DNA of 64,000 nucleotides from Corynebacterium pseudogenitalium (GTDB lineage: Bacteria > Actinomycetota > Actinomycetes > Mycobacteriales > Mycobacteriaceae), in contig NZ_CP072934.1 in assembly GCF_024453815.1 (NCBI RefSeq), positions 1,302,001 to 1,366,000 on the forward strand, written 5' to 3'. Shown piece after piece: positions 47,982 to 59,056 of the stretch (position 1 is the stretch's first letter; each line of letters opens with the position of its first letter). Position numbers and translations under genes: made by a program. The notes below the pieces were generated by a model, which saw only the letters and a list, made by a program, of their open reading frames with translations, was not told the DNA's origin and did not search any database.

Positions 47982-48683
47982 CTACGGCAGAACCTTTATG
48001 ACGTCAGCAATGCTTGCGACGCGGCGACCGGTCTGGAACGGGATTTCTTCTCGGACGTGAAGGCGCGCTTCTGTGTAGCGCATCGTCTTCATAAGTGACT
48101 CAATACGCTCCAGCGTGTCCGCCTCGAACGAAAGCATCCACTCATAGTCGCCAAGGACAAAGGCCTCGACGGTGTTGGCACGAACGTCTGCATAGTCGCG
48201 TGCTGCCATGCCATGCTCCATTAGGATCTTGCGACGCTTCTCAGGCTCCATTACGTACCAGTCGTATGAACGAACGAATGGGTACACCGTAATCCAGTCC
48301 TTCGGATCCTCCCCCATGATGAAGCTCGGAAGATGCGACTTGTTGAACTCCGCAGGGCGGTGAATTCCATTACCGAGCCACGAAACCTCCAACAGCTGAC
48401 CGAACGCGGTGTCACGGCGGAATCGCGCGAGTGCATCCTGGATGTACTCGAATTCCTCCGCATGCCACCAGATCATGAAGTCCGCGTCAGCCCGAATACC
48501 AGTGTTGTCATAGATACCACGTACGACAACTTTCCCTTCCTCTTTGAGCTGCTCAAAGAACTTTTCCGCTTCTGCGATAACTTCGTCGCGCTCGGTACCA
48601 AGTGCACCTGGGATCGCACGAAATACCGCGTACTGCAGGTAGCGCTGGGTTGCGTTCAGCTTTTCGTAGTCAAGCTTCGCCAT
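47982..48683 (-). CDS. hemQ: Coproheme decarboxylase HemQ/ChdC
   Basis: 233 residues of the chlorite-dismutase-like superfamily, actinobacterial branch. The block SYDWYVMEPEKRRKILMEHG carries the tyrosine that mediates decarboxylation of coproheme propionates, and the proximal histidine lies in the HGMAARDY region. It finishes heme synthesis in monoderm bacteria by turning coproheme into heme b. The ATG at 48683 has GGAGAGT upstream. It faces the DUF3000 gene across a 189-base divergent region. Confidence 0.93.
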   Translation of the reverse strand: MAKLDYEKLNATQRYLQYAVFRAIPGALGTERDEVIAEAEKFFEQLKEEGKVVVRGIYDNTGIRADADFMIWWHAEEFEYIQDALARFRRDTAFGQLLEVSWLGNGIHRPAEFNKSHLPSFIMGEDPKDWITVYPFVRSYDWYVMEPEKRRKILMEHGMAARDYADVRANTVEAFVLGDYEWMLSFEADTLERIESLMKTMRYTEARLHVREEIPFQTGRRVASIADVIKVLP

Positions 48684-48872
48684 TTAAACTCTCCTTCTGA
48701 GATTCACGGAAACACGTTGGATGCCAAGGCGACCAACCGTCGCTATAAAAACATACATCAAACGAAAGTACTAGTTCAGTGTACACTTCGCTGCAAACGC
48801 TGAATCTTGCCAACCAATATACGGCGCGCCTCGCCCCCTCAAAGCCGCATCCTCATTAGCTTGGTTGGCGTG

Positions 48873-49448
48873 ATGAACTCGGATACCACCTCCCCAAGCG
48901 AGAGCGCGTCGACTCCTGCGGAGTTCACCGCAGCGGTCGAATCGATGCATAAGGCTCAAGTGCGCCCAGAAATCTCCATCGGTACCATTCGGCCTCCTCA
49001 GCGGCCTGCACCGTTTAGCCACGCCGTTGGGCTTGAGGTTATCCAGACCAAGCCAGACCAAGGTGACGCGTTCGGTCGCCTCATCCTGCTTCATTCCCCC
49101 GACGCCGAAGAGGCCTGGGAGGGTTCAATGCGACTAGTCGCCTATATCCAGGCAGATATGGACGATGCTGTCGCGGCGGATCCACTTCTCCCCGATGTGG
49201 CATGGCAGTGGCTTAACGAGTCGCTCGATGGCAATGGGGCCGGGTTTACCAACCTTGGAGGTACGGTAACCTCCACAGCTTCCGTCCGCTACGGGGAGAT
49301 TGGCGGCCCTCCGCGGGCGTACCAATTGGAGATGCGCGCATCTTGGACAGCTGAAGGAATTGATCTGTCATCACATGTGGAAGCGTTTGCAAATGTCCTC
49401 AGTTTAGTGGCGGGTCTGCCACCCGAAGGTGTGCGAACCATTTCGTAG
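48873..49448 (+). CDS. DUF3000 protein
   Basis: 191 residues, soluble, of the actinobacterial DUF3000 family. The core contains RPPQRPAPFSHAVGLEV, RLILLHSPDAEEAWEG and ASVRYGEIGG, ending LVAGLPPEGV. No enzymatic motif is visible. It is consistently found upstream of RNase D in corynebacteria and mycobacteria, here 17 bases apart, which suggests a shared transcript. Function unknown. Confidence 0.82.
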   Translation: MNSDTTSPSESASTPAEFTAAVESMHKAQVRPEISIGTIRPPQRPAPFSHAVGLEVIQTKPDQGDAFGRLILLHSPDAEEAWEGSMRLVAYIQADMDDAVAADPLLPDVAWQWLNESLDGNGAGFTNLGGTVTSTASVRYGEIGGPPRAYQLEMRASWTAEGIDLSSHVEAFANVLSLVAGLPPEGVRTIS

Positions 49449-49465
49449 CATTAGTATGTGTACGC

Positions 49466-50662
49466 ATGGAAGTGAATTTGTCCTACACCTTTGTCGATCA
49501 TCCATCGCAGTTTGCCGAGGTAGCTGATCGATTAGCCGAAGGACTTGGTCCTTTTTGTATCGATACCGAACGAGCCGGCGCGTACCGCTACGATGACCGA
49601 GCATTCCTCGTACAGATCTACCGCAAAGACGCGGGAACGTTCCTCATTGCCCCTGAGCACTATCGAGACGAGTTCGAACAGTACTTTGCACCAGTCTGCA
49701 ATGATCAGGAGTGGGTAATACACGCGGCGAGAGAGGATCTACCGTGTCTCGCGCAATTAGGATTACGCCCGTCCACTATTTTCGATACCGAACTTGCAGC
49801 ACGATTTGCAGGCTACCCAGCAACCAAACTTGGCGTGTTGGTAAAGGAGTTTTGCCAAGTCTCACTTCCCAAGCAGCACGGCGATGCCGATTGGTCACAG
49901 ACACCACTGACCGACTCAATGCTCGAGTACGCAGCGCAGGACGTTATTTACCTGCCCCACCTTGAACAGGCCTTAGTACACCTCCTCGATATGCAAGGCA
50001 AACTTGAATACGCGAATCAAGAATTTGCTCATTTGGTAGCTACGCGTTCAAACCCGGGGGTAAAGAAACATTCTTGGCTCGATATACCCCAGGTTTCGGA
50101 CAAATTGTCGGATCTCGAGCTCACTTTGACGAAGTGGCTTTGGGATGCTCGCGATTGTTTTGCCTACGACCAAGACATAGCTCCGGGATTAGTACTTCCG
50201 AACAAGATGCTGGTACCACTGGCTCAGTCCCGCCCAACGACCGTTGACGAATTGCTGGCGTTTGACGGTGCAACCCATGCGCTCACCACCTATCCATACT
50301 TCTGGCTCGAGACAATCCATGATGCGCTGTTATCCCCATTTGAAACCGCACTGAGGGAACAACTTCGCTTACCTACTAGGAAAAGCATTTGGGAGTGGAC
50401 AAGGCACAACAAAGTGGCGCTACGTACGCGACAAAACATAAACAATCGGGTCGCCGAAATCGCCGAGACTCTTAAGATCCGCAAAGAGCTGATTTTGACG
50501 AACAAGGTCCTCGAACGGACCATATGGACCGCCTTCCACGAACGTCTAGATTGGCCAATGGAATACACCCGTCCCCTGCTCAAGCAGATGGGACTGCGCG
50601 AATGGCAAATAGACTTCCTAGCACCTATTTTCGTGGCGGAACAGCCGGAACCTCGCCGCTAG
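49466..50662 (+). CDS. rnd: Ribonuclease D-like 3'-5' exonuclease with HRDC domain
   Basis: 398 residues. The DEDDy exonuclease site is complete: Asp33 and Glu35 (CIDTERAG), Asp91 (HAAREDL), Tyr155 and Asp159 (YAAQDVIYL). A helical HRDC domain (about 205-290) and an extra C-terminal helical region follow. It trims tRNA and other RNA 3' ends. TAGTAT nine to fourteen bases upstream could be a -10 box for a nearly leaderless transcript besides readthrough from DUF3000. It converges with dxs. Confidence 0.92.
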   Translation: MEVNLSYTFVDHPSQFAEVADRLAEGLGPFCIDTERAGAYRYDDRAFLVQIYRKDAGTFLIAPEHYRDEFEQYFAPVCNDQEWVIHAAREDLPCLAQLGLRPSTIFDTELAARFAGYPATKLGVLVKEFCQVSLPKQHGDADWSQTPLTDSMLEYAAQDVIYLPHLEQALVHLLDMQGKLEYANQEFAHLVATRSNPGVKKHSWLDIPQVSDKLSDLELTLTKWLWDARDCFAYDQDIAPGLVLPNKMLVPLAQSRPTTVDELLAFDGATHALTTYPYFWLETIHDALLSPFETALREQLRLPTRKSIWEWTRHNKVALRTRQNINNRVAEIAETLKIRKELILTNKVLERTIWTAFHERLDWPMEYTRPLLKQMGLREWQIDFLAPIFVAEQPEPRR

Positions 50663-50674
50663 GCAGCGAGTGCC

Positions 50675-52612
50675 TTATTGATCGCGGTCCTCAAGGCCGC
50701 GTACCCACTCGCGAATCTTTTTCGTCGCAGCTGACTCGTCCATACCGAATTCTTCAAAGATCTGTTCCCGGGAAGCGTGCTCTGGGAACACCTGAGGAAA
50801 TGCAATATGCCGCAGCGGTGTGTCGATTTCAGCGTAGGACAACGCTTCTGCAATTGCTGAACCAACGCCTCCATGCACGATCCCGTCTTCATACACCACG
50901 ACAAGGTCGGACCCAACCGCAAGCTCGAGAATATCAGGGGAAACAGGCACAACCCAACGAGGATCTACCAGGGTAACTCGAACATTGTCCGATTCCAATC
51001 GTTCAGCGACCCGTAGTGCCGAATCCGCAAAAACTCCCACTGCAACAATCAACACATCAACTGTCTGGTCACTTTCATCATTCTGCGCAGTCGATGATGG
51101 CTCTCGAAGAATATCGACGCCTCCTGGAAGCCGCTTAATAGCTGCTCGGTTCTCGCCGACGTTCCCCTTAGGGAAGCGGACGACAGTTGGCCCGTCCTTA
51201 ACAGTCAGAGCTTCCCTAAACAGTTCCCTTAGCTGCTGCGGATCCCGAGGCGCCGCGACACGAATATTTGGGACGATTGACGTCAGCGCCATATCCCACA
51301 CGCCGTTGTGGCTTGCGCCGTCCGTACCAGTGACGCCCGCTCTATCGAGCACTACAGTCAACGGCTGCTTGATAAGTGCTGCGTCCATCAGGAGCTGATC
51401 GAAAGCTCGGTTCAAAAATGTGGAGTAGACCGCGACAACGGGGTGCAGTCCCCCGAGAGCAAGCCCGCTGGCAGAGGCAATCGCATGCTGCTCCGCAATA
51501 CCGACATCAAAAAATCTATCAGGGAATTCCTCTGCGAACGGTGCAAGGCCTGTCGGCCCAGCCATAGCGGCCGTGATTGCGACAATGTCACGTCGAGTCC
51601 TAGCGGCGTCGAGAAGTTCCTCGGTGAAAATTGATGTCCACCCTGGCTTGGACTTCTTCAGAGTTTCTCCTGTAACAGGGTCAATCGCACCAGTGGAGTG
51701 CATTTGGTCGGCGATGTTGTTAACTGCGGGGGCGAAGCCGTGGCCTTTCTCAGTCACAACGTGCACAATCAAGGGCCCCTCGTAGGTCTTCGCGTACTCG
51801 AAAGCGCTTAGCAACGCCGTGAGGTCGTGACCTTCTACTGGCCCAACGTACTTCATCCCCAGCTCCGGGAACATCTCTGTTGGGATAACCTGGGCCTTCA
51901 CTCCTTCTTTCAGCGCATGAAGCGCTTCAAACGTCCGTTCTCCGACCCAACCCATCGACTTGAGGGTCTTCTTACCGGATTCCATTACGTCGTCGTAGCC
52001 GGGTTTCATGCGCAAAGCTGCGAGCTGATCACGAAGGCGAGTCAGGTTGTTCGCAAAACCACCAATAGTTGGCGAATACGAGCGACCATTGTCATTTACG
52101 ACTATGACTACGTTGCGTTCTGCGGCTGCAATGTTGTTCAGCGCTTCCCAGCACATCCCACCTGTCAGTGCACCGTCACCGACGACGGCGACAACATTTT
52201 CGTCGCCCTTGCCCTGAATGTACTTGGCTTTCGCTAAGCCATCTGCAATTGAAAGCGAAGCACTCGCGTGCGATGACTCAGTCCAATCATGTTCCGACTC
52301 CGAGCGCGAGGTATAGCCAGAAAGACCGTCTTTCTGACGCAAGGAATCAAACTGACCAGCACGCCCGGTCAGAATTTTATGCACGTACGACTGGTGAGAG
52401 GTATCAAAAACGACCGGTTCCGTTGGCGAGTCGAATACGTAATGCAGTGCAATTGTCAACTCGACAACGCCGAGGTTCGGCCCCAGGTGACCTCCCGTTG
52501 CTGACACCTTCTCAATTAAAAACTGGCGTACTTCATCAGCGAGATCTGATAATTCCCCAGGCGCCAACGACTTCAAATCCGCTGGCGAATTGAGTTTACC
52601 TATCAGTCCCAC
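50675..52612 (-). CDS. dxs: 1-deoxy-D-xylulose-5-phosphate synthase
   Basis: 645 residues. The thiamine diphosphate motif is [16 protein letters not shown], with [16 protein letters not shown] ahead of it. The transketolase pyrimidine-binding part has [17 protein letters not shown], and the C-domain ends near [14 protein letters not shown]. It condenses pyruvate and glyceraldehyde 3-phosphate, the first step of the MEP isoprenoid route feeding decaprenyl phosphate and menaquinone. The start is GTG at 52612 with AAGGAGAAG upstream. Confidence 0.96.
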   Translation of the reverse strand: MGLIGKLNSPADLKSLAPGELSDLADEVRQFLIEKVSATGGHLGPNLGVVELTIALHYVFDSPTEPVVFDTSHQSYVHKILTGRAGQFDSLRQKDGLSGYTSRSESEHDWTESSHASASLSIADGLAKAKYIQGKGDENVVAVVGDGALTGGMCWEALNNIAAAERNVVIVVNDNGRSYSPTIGGFANNLTRLRDQLAALRMKPGYDDVMESGKKTLKSMGWVGERTFEALHALKEGVKAQVIPTEMFPELGMKYVGPVEGHDLTALLSAFEYAKTYEGPLIVHVVTEKGHGFAPAVNNIADQMHSTGAIDPVTGETLKKSKPGWTSIFTEELLDAARTRRDIVAITAAMAGPTGLAPFAEEFPDRFFDVGIAEQHAIASASGLALGGLHPVVAVYSTFLNRAFDQLLMDAALIKQPLTVVLDRAGVTGTDGASHNGVWDMALTSIVPNIRVAAPRDPQQLRELFREALTVKDGPTVVRFPKGNVGENRAAIKRLPGGVDILREPSSTAQNDESDQTVDVLIVAVGVFADSALRVAERLESDNVRVTLVDPRWVVPVSPDILELAVGSDLVVVYEDGIVHGGVGSAIAEALSYAEIDTPLRHIAFPQVFPEHASREQIFEEFGMDESAATKKIREWVRGLEDRDQ

Positions 52613-52685
52613 GGTCCTCTACTTCTCCTTTAGAACAAGCAATAGTTGACGCTAGTTTACACCTTGCGGGGCGCACGCCCCATTC

Positions 52686-53939
52686 CTAATGAGGACGCAG
52701 AGGCTCCAGGCATGCAAGCGTTTCAAAGTGATGCGTTCCTGGAAATGCATCGATGACTTTTATCTCAGTTACGTGATATCCGCATGCTCCCCAACTTGCT
52801 AAATCTCTAGCAAATGTTGCCGGATCGCACCCAATGTGAATCACTCGCTGCGGACTCGCCGCTGCGATATCATGAATCACTTTGTCTCCAGCACCAGTTC
52901 GAGGAGGGTCGAGCACAACCAGGCCCGCGGGGGGCAAGGATCGAATTCCTGTTTCTACCCGGGAGTTGACTTTGTTGACGTCGAGGCTTGCAAGTGCAGG
53001 CTGAGAATGCGCCATCGCGGACTTCGAATAGTCGACGGTTGCAACCGGACCACCACCGAGTGCCGCGGACATGGATGGAACAAAGAGCCCTACTCCGCCA
53101 TAGAGGTCCCAACCGGAATTGTTCTGATAAGGCCTCCCCGCAAGGGACCACTCACGCACCAGATCTGCATATGCCGACGGTGCACTACGGTGCGCCTGCC
53201 AAAACGCAGTCGCCGGAAACTCAAACCTATCGTTTCCGACCATTTCTACGATGTTGCCGGAGCCTTCAACCGTACGGTCTATTCGTTCCACGCGCCGTCC
53301 GCGTTGGACTTTGCTCGTTTCAACGACATGCCGGTTCCCGAGAGAATCGATGACGACGACTATCTCAGACCCAGGAGTAAATCGTCGTGCCCCATCGCCA
53401 ACAATCCCGTCAAACAGTTCCGGCATCGCCTGAGTACAACGCTCGGCGACGACGTCATTGGAACGTGCTTTCCTGAAACCGGCACGCCCCTGCGCATCAG
53501 TGCCGAGTCGGATACGCGTCCGCCATCCGGTCGTAGGCGCTAAAGCCTGAACCGAAATGGCGGTGAGATCAATGCCATCAAGCACACCAGATGGACGTGC
53601 CATTTTTTCAAGCTGTCCAACAAGTACCTCTGTTTTGGCGGCCCGCTGCAGAGATTCACTCATATGCGCAAAGTCGCAGCAGCCCGCACCTGCCGCAGCA
53701 GCAGGACATCCTACCTTCACTCGATCTGGTGAAGTTTGTTGTATCTCGAGCAGTTCACCGCGAGCCCACCGCTTTTTCACTTTCAGCAGTTTGACGGTCG
53801 CTGTTTCTCCAGGTAGAGCGCCTTGCACGAAGACAACTCGTCCGTCATTGGCAAGGGCAATAGCCTCACCGCCGTGAGCAAAGGCGTGGAATGTGACTTG
53901 AATGCTGTCGCCTGGTGTCAGCGATGGTTGGGCACTCAT
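52686..53939 (-). CDS. TRAM-domain RNA (uracil-5-)-methyltransferase
   Basis: 417 residues: TRAM domain (about 8-67), a cysteine cluster (Cys78, Cys87, Cys88) that may be a reduced form of the RumA Fe-S site, and a SAM-dependent domain. The catalytic Cys371 is in HIGCDPATFARDL and the DPPRTGAGD motif lies before it. It belongs to the TrmA/RlmD/RlmC group; whether tRNA U54 or 23S rRNA is the target cannot be told. The start overlaps the DUF3710 stop by one base (TAATG). A short GC hairpin lies after its stop. Confidence 0.87.
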   Translation of the reverse strand: MSAQPSLTPGDSIQVTFHAFAHGGEAIALANDGRVVFVQGALPGETATVKLLKVKKRWARGELLEIQQTSPDRVKVGCPAAAAGAGCCDFAHMSESLQRAAKTEVLVGQLEKMARPSGVLDGIDLTAISVQALAPTTGWRTRIRLGTDAQGRAGFRKARSNDVVAERCTQAMPELFDGIVGDGARRFTPGSEIVVVIDSLGNRHVVETSKVQRGRRVERIDRTVEGSGNIVEMVGNDRFEFPATAFWQAHRSAPSAYADLVREWSLAGRPYQNNSGWDLYGGVGLFVPSMSAALGGGPVATVDYSKSAMAHSQPALASLDVNKVNSRVETGIRSLPPAGLVVLDPPRTGAGDKVIHDIAAASPQRVIHIGCDPATFARDLASWGACGYHVTEIKVIDAFPGTHHFETLACLEPLRPH

Positions 53940-54802
53940 TAATTATTCTTATTCGCTTCGTTGTTTTGTGCGATGATCTGTTTCAGCGCGTCACTCAGGG
54001 CGTTCGGGTTTCCAGCCTGTGGGCTCTGCTGCTGCGACTCCTGCGCAGCCCGCTCCTGTACAGCCTGCTGCACCTGCCGAGCCAACTGCGCAGGCAGGAC
54101 GACTGGCAAAGAGTTACCCGCCAAAATTGGGTCCGGACCGCGGTAAACAAAGCTGCGTGCTACGACTTCCCGCCCGAGCTCAGCAAGCTGTTCTTCCATT
54201 CCCGCCGGAGCGGCCAACGTGACACGGTACAGCCATCGAGGCGCCTCAACACCGATGATGCGGATCACACCGTTAGCGCCAGTACCAACGATTTCGGTTC
54301 CCCAGGGGCCCTCTTCAAACTCGACAGGCATGTCCTCGTTCTTCATGCCCTCGGCAATTTCTTCTGCCGATTCGGCCCACAGGCCGCCGTTACGCGGTGC
54401 AGCGAAAGCAACCGGAGTGATGCGACCGTACCTGGTAACGATGTGCACCATCTTCGGGCCGTTCTCGCCCATTTCAACCTGCACCTGCGAATCCTTTGGC
54501 AGCGGAATCTGCATTGATCCGAGGTTGAGGTTCACCTGGGAGAAGTCAGAAAAATCGAACTCCTCAATGTCGACGTTGTCGCCGTCGAACGGACCGGTAG
54601 ATCCACTGATTGGATCATAATCGGCAAGAGTACCAGTGGCTGATGGAGTCTGGGATGGATCAGTATCCGCTGCAATCCCCGTGTCCTGAGACTTTGGTGC
54701 TGTGACCTCTAGATCGTCGTTGGTCTCTGCCTCCGTCTGAGCGGGGGCAGCGTCTTCCTTCTGCTGGTCTTTCTTCTTTTTACCAAATGGCCACCATGCC
54801 AT
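53939..54802 (-). CDS. DUF3710 protein
   Basis: 287 residues. A basic N-terminus MAWWPFGKKKKDQQKED is followed by an acidic disordered stretch (about 20-90), then a folded DUF3710 domain (about 95-240; SMQIPLPKDSQVQVEMGENG, GPWGTEIVG). A Gln/Asn-rich tail closes it. No membrane segment is clear. It is a conserved actinobacterial protein, usually next to dut; a function is not established. It is one base from the RNA methyltransferase gene and likely co-translated. Confidence 0.83.
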   Translation of the reverse strand: MAWWPFGKKKKDQQKEDAAPAQTEAETNDDLEVTAPKSQDTGIAADTDPSQTPSATGTLADYDPISGSTGPFDGDNVDIEEFDFSDFSQVNLNLGSMQIPLPKDSQVQVEMGENGPKMVHIVTRYGRITPVAFAAPRNGGLWAESAEEIAEGMKNEDMPVEFEEGPWGTEIVGTGANGVIRIIGVEAPRWLYRVTLAAPAGMEEQLAELGREVVARSFVYRGPDPILAGNSLPVVLPAQLARQVQQAVQERAAQESQQQSPQAGNPNALSDALKQIIAQNNEANKNN

Positions 54803-54886
54803 GGGTGATCACCTTTCGAGTGAAGTTGTGTATTTCAAAAAAGTTTCTTCGGGTGAGAATTACTCTAGTACGGGCCCAATGTGGCC

Positions 54887-55357
54887 TCAGGCGAGCCCCG
54901 TTGATCCGTATCCTTGGGCACCACGCTGGGTATCGTCAAGCTCGGAAACTTCGACGAAGTCAACCAACTCGACTTTTTGCACCACTAGTTGAGCAATCCG
55001 CATTCCTCGTTCAACTGTAAACGAACATTCACGGTCGGTATTAAGAAGGCAAATCTTCAACTCCCCTCGATACTGGGCATCAATGGTGCCTGGCGTGTTC
55101 ACAATAGAAATCCCGTGTTTGGCAGCGAGTCCCGAACGAGGATGAATGAGCCCGACAGTTCCCATGGGCAACGCGACAGCAATTCCGGTGCCGATGAGCG
55201 CCCGTTCGCCGGGAGCCAATGTCCGTGTTTCCGAGGAGTAAAGGTCCGCCCCGGCGTCACCTTCATGCGCTCGTTTAGGAAGCGGCATGTCTGGATCAAG
55301 ACGTTTTACTGAAATTGGTTCAAGAGAGGTCACTTCATACACCTTACGGGATTCCAT
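54887..55357 (-). CDS. dut: dUTP diphosphatase
   Basis: 156 residues from the ATG at 55357; GTG codons a few residues later would give about 150, closer to the family norm. All five dUTPase motifs are visible: [35 protein letters not shown] and the C-terminal arm [10 protein letters not shown]. The trimer splits dUTP to dUMP and diphosphate, supplying thymidylate synthesis and keeping uracil out of DNA. It diverges from the DUF3093 gene. Confidence 0.94.
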   Translation of the reverse strand: MESRKVYEVTSLEPISVKRLDPDMPLPKRAHEGDAGADLYSSETRTLAPGERALIGTGIAVALPMGTVGLIHPRSGLAAKHGISIVNTPGTIDAQYRGELKICLLNTDRECSFTVERGMRIAQLVVQKVELVDFVEVSELDDTQRGAQGYGSTGLA

Positions 55358-55442
55358 TGCGTGTGCATTCTTAAGATAATTTCGCCTAGTGTTATTGGGT
55401 AACGTATTCGGGAGTACATCGAATTGACGAGTTGATGAGGGT

Positions 55443-55949
55443 ATGAATAGCAACCAAAACGCACCGGCATCCAGTGGTTCCAAAGTCTTATATACGGAGC
55501 GTCAATGGGTGCCTTGGTACTGGTGGATCATCGGTGCAGCATTAACGCTGCTCATCGGGGCACAACTTACGCTCAACCGCAATATTTGGTGGTTTATTAT
55601 CCCCGTGCTCGTTATCGGAAGTTTAGTTTTTTGGTTCTTGACATGGCTTTCGAAAACTACAATTGCGGTCGAGCAAGACAGCGACGGCACTCGTTGGCTC
55701 GTCGTTGACGACGCCAACTTACCCAACACCGTTGTCAGCAGATCTATGGTTGTCCCTGCATCAGCGAAGCGAAATGCTCTCGGACGACAGTTAGACCCAG
55801 CTGCTTTCTTGGTATCGCATGGTTGGGTGAAAGAACATATTCTGCTTGTCTTGGACGATCCTCAGGACCCAACCCCCTACTGGCTAATTGCTGCGAAAGA
55901 ACCGGAGAAAATCCTCGGAATGTTTTTGCCTGAGCAGCGGACCGCCTAG
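55443..55949 (+). CDS. DUF3093 membrane protein
   Basis: 168 residues. A short polar N-terminus, then [15 protein letters not shown] leading into two membrane helices (about 26-44 and 48-66) and a folded cytosolic domain with [10 protein letters not shown] and [27 protein letters not shown] (quoted in part). This is the DUF3093 family of actinobacteria, typically located between dut and a DUF4193 gene. Function unknown. It converges with the DUF4193 gene, 26 bases apart. Confidence 0.82.
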   Translation: MNSNQNAPASSGSKVLYTERQWVPWYWWIIGAALTLLIGAQLTLNRNIWWFIIPVLVIGSLVFWFLTWLSKTTIAVEQDSDGTRWLVVDDANLPNTVVSRSMVVPASAKRNALGRQLDPAAFLVSHGWVKEHILLVLDDPQDPTPYWLIAAKEPEKILGMFLPEQRTA

Positions 55950-55975
55950 GGATCGCGCGACTGCGTTGCTCGCTA

Positions 55976-56269
55976 CTACTCGCAGTCGAGGCAAATCTTC
56001 TGGCCGTCTTCGGTTTCGTAAGCCAGCCGATTCTTTTTCTGAACCAAATAGCAAGACGCACAAGTGAATTCGTTATCTTGGCGAGGCTTTACCTCAACGT
56101 TCAGTTCCTCACCAGACAGATCTTGAAGTGGCGGTTCAAACGGTTCAACGATTTCACCGTCATCATCCATGCTGCTGCCCGCAACCTCCGCAGCCTTCAA
56201 GCCCTCGAGGGAGTCAGTCTCAAGCTCGTCTTCTGCGCGCTTACGCGGTGCATCGTAATCGGTCGCCAT
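55976..56269 (-). CDS. DUF4193 zinc-ribbon protein
   Basis: 97 residues from the ATG at 56269, preceded by GGAGG. The first 65 residues are acidic. The C-terminal third has two CxxC pairs (Cys70/Cys73 and Cys93/Cys96), which should bind zinc. Proteins of this family are strongly conserved in actinobacteria; a role in transcription or stress has been suggested but is unproven. The 292-base space up to ppgK holds no gene I can support. Confidence 0.84.
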   Translation of the reverse strand: MATDYDAPRKRAEDELETDSLEGLKAAEVAGSSMDDDGEIVEPFEPPLQDLSGEELNVEVKPRQDNEFTCASCYLVQKKNRLAYETEDGQKICLDCE

Positions 56270-56548
56270 GGTGGTGGTGCCTCCAGGAGTAGTCAAGTTC
56301 AGCAATGCCTAGGCCCGTTGAGGAGATACGCTTCCTATAGATGAGCCTCAGCCTTTTTATTGGTTTGGAGCCGAATAATAAAGCACACAAAGCTATATGT
56401 CATATTACAAGGTCAGCAGGCCAATACCCACGGGTTCCCTACACATCAAAGGCTTTATAGCTAATTAAAGTACAGCGACGTCAACCCGCTCGTTCTAGGT
56501 ACCGCGCTCCTAAATATTTTCCTACATGCGCAATGAGCACACCTTTTG

Positions 56549-56554
56549 TATGCT
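56549..56554 (+). promoter_or_regulatory. -10 element of ppgK, leaderless start
   Basis: TATGCT sits seven bases before the ATG at 56562, so transcription would start at or next to the start codon. No ribosome binding site precedes it, in line with leaderless translation. Confidence 0.45.
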
Positions 56555-56561
56555 CAATGTT

Positions 56562-57344
56562 ATGACTACAACAAGTGGAATTGATGGTGCCCAAGAGCAC
56601 TATGGTATGGGCGTCGATGTCGGCGGTTCTGGAATCAAGGGCGCCATCGTCAACCTCAAAACCGGAGAATTCGTCGGCGACAGGATCAAGATCGCAACTC
56701 CTCAGCCAGCTACACCTGAAGCTGTTGCATCAACAGTCGCAGAGATCGTCCGTCTCCACGAATGGGACGGCCCTGTGGGAGTAACGCTGCCGTCGGTGAT
56801 TCAGCATCAGATCGCAAAGAGCGCAGCTAACATCGACCCGTCGTGGATCGACACCGATGTGCATGAGCTCTTTGAGCAGCATCTCCCTGAGCGCTCTGTC
56901 ACTGTATTAAACGACGCCGACGCCGCGGGGCTTGCTGAAGTTGCCTTTGGCAATGAACGAGCCCGAAACGGTTCTGTCATATTCCTCACGTTTGGCACTG
57001 GTATTGGTTCAGCGTTCCTGGTTAATGGGCACCTCTTCCCTAACACAGAAATTGGCCATTTAATCGTCAATAGGAAGGAAGCAGAGCACGTCGCCTCCTC
57101 AGCTGTAAAGCAGAGGGAAGACCTGAGCTTCAAGAAGTGGGCGAAGCGAGTTGATAAGGTGCTGCACGAATACGCGCGACTGTTTAATCCAGAGTGTTTC
57201 GTCGTCGGTGGTGGCATCTCGCGGAAATCTGACAAATGGGTCCCTCTATTGACTGTCGACACTCCTGTCGTCGTGGCCACTCTTCGCAACCGAGCAGGCA
57301 TTGTCGGAGCAGCGATGGCGGCCAATGAGCACCTCGCACCGTAA
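56562..57344 (+). CDS. ppgK: Polyphosphate/ATP-dependent glucokinase
   Basis: 260 residues of the ROK-like actinobacterial PPGK group. The phosphate-1 loop is [16 protein letters not shown], catalytic Asp is in [12 protein letters not shown], phosphate-2 is [11 protein letters not shown], and NTEIGHL follows. The C-terminal lysine-rich region ([19 protein letters not shown]) is where polyphosphate is thought to bind. It makes glucose 6-phosphate in the cytosol from polyP or ATP. The start at 56562 was chosen over 56526 on the -10 spacing. sigA follows on the same strand. Confidence 0.93.
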   Translation: MTTTSGIDGAQEHYGMGVDVGGSGIKGAIVNLKTGEFVGDRIKIATPQPATPEAVASTVAEIVRLHEWDGPVGVTLPSVIQHQIAKSAANIDPSWIDTDVHELFEQHLPERSVTVLNDADAAGLAEVAFGNERARNGSVIFLTFGTGIGSAFLVNGHLFPNTEIGHLIVNRKEAEHVASSAVKQREDLSFKKWAKRVDKVLHEYARLFNPECFVVGGGISRKSDKWVPLLTVDTPVVVATLRNRAGIVGAAMAANEHLAP

Positions 57345-57437
57345 CTAGCGAGACTCGGCGTCTAACACAAAGCAGCTTGACAATGCTGTTAAGATAGGCG
57401 TTCTGAAAAATCAGCACAGTTTGCGTACGCTAGGAAG

Positions 57438-57461
57438 GCAGACCGGCGTTTGCTGGTCTGC
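57438..57461 (+). terminator. Hairpin upstream of sigA (terminator or attenuator)
   Basis: GCAGACCGGC pairs with GCTGGTCTGC (one G-U) around GTTT, followed by TTTC. It lies 94 bases after the ppgK stop and 94 before the sigA start, downstream of a TACGCT hexamer. It may end the ppgK transcript or form in the sigA leader. Confidence 0.5.
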
Positions 57462-57554
57462 TTTCACCAGAGTGACTTTCTTTCCATCCATTGTTGGAGG
57501 AAGTCTCGGTGTCCGCAAAAGCATCAATCAGTTCACAAAGGCGAAAGGGCGTAC

Positions 57555-58994
<1,440 letters not shown>

Positions 58995-59018
58995 ATGCGT
59001 TTCTACGTAGTAAGCAAT

Positions 59019-59051
59019 AACCGGTAGGAGGTCCACTCTCCTACCGGTTTC
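59019..59051. terminator. Bidirectional terminator between sigA and the helicase gene
   Basis: AACCGGTAGGAG pairs with CTCCTACCGGTT around a seven-base loop, followed by TCG on the plus strand and an A-poor left flank. It sits between two converging stop codons. Confidence 0.75.
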
Positions 59052-59056
59052 GTGTA

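Noticed and set aside
52668..52681. Short GC hairpin after the RNA methyltransferase gene
   Set aside because: Only six base pairs with a two-base loop and no T run; too weak to call a terminator.
57450..57554. N-terminal extension of SigA
   Set aside because: It overlaps the hairpin and promoter-like sequence, and the residues (Cys/His/Trp-rich) are unlike SigA proteins.
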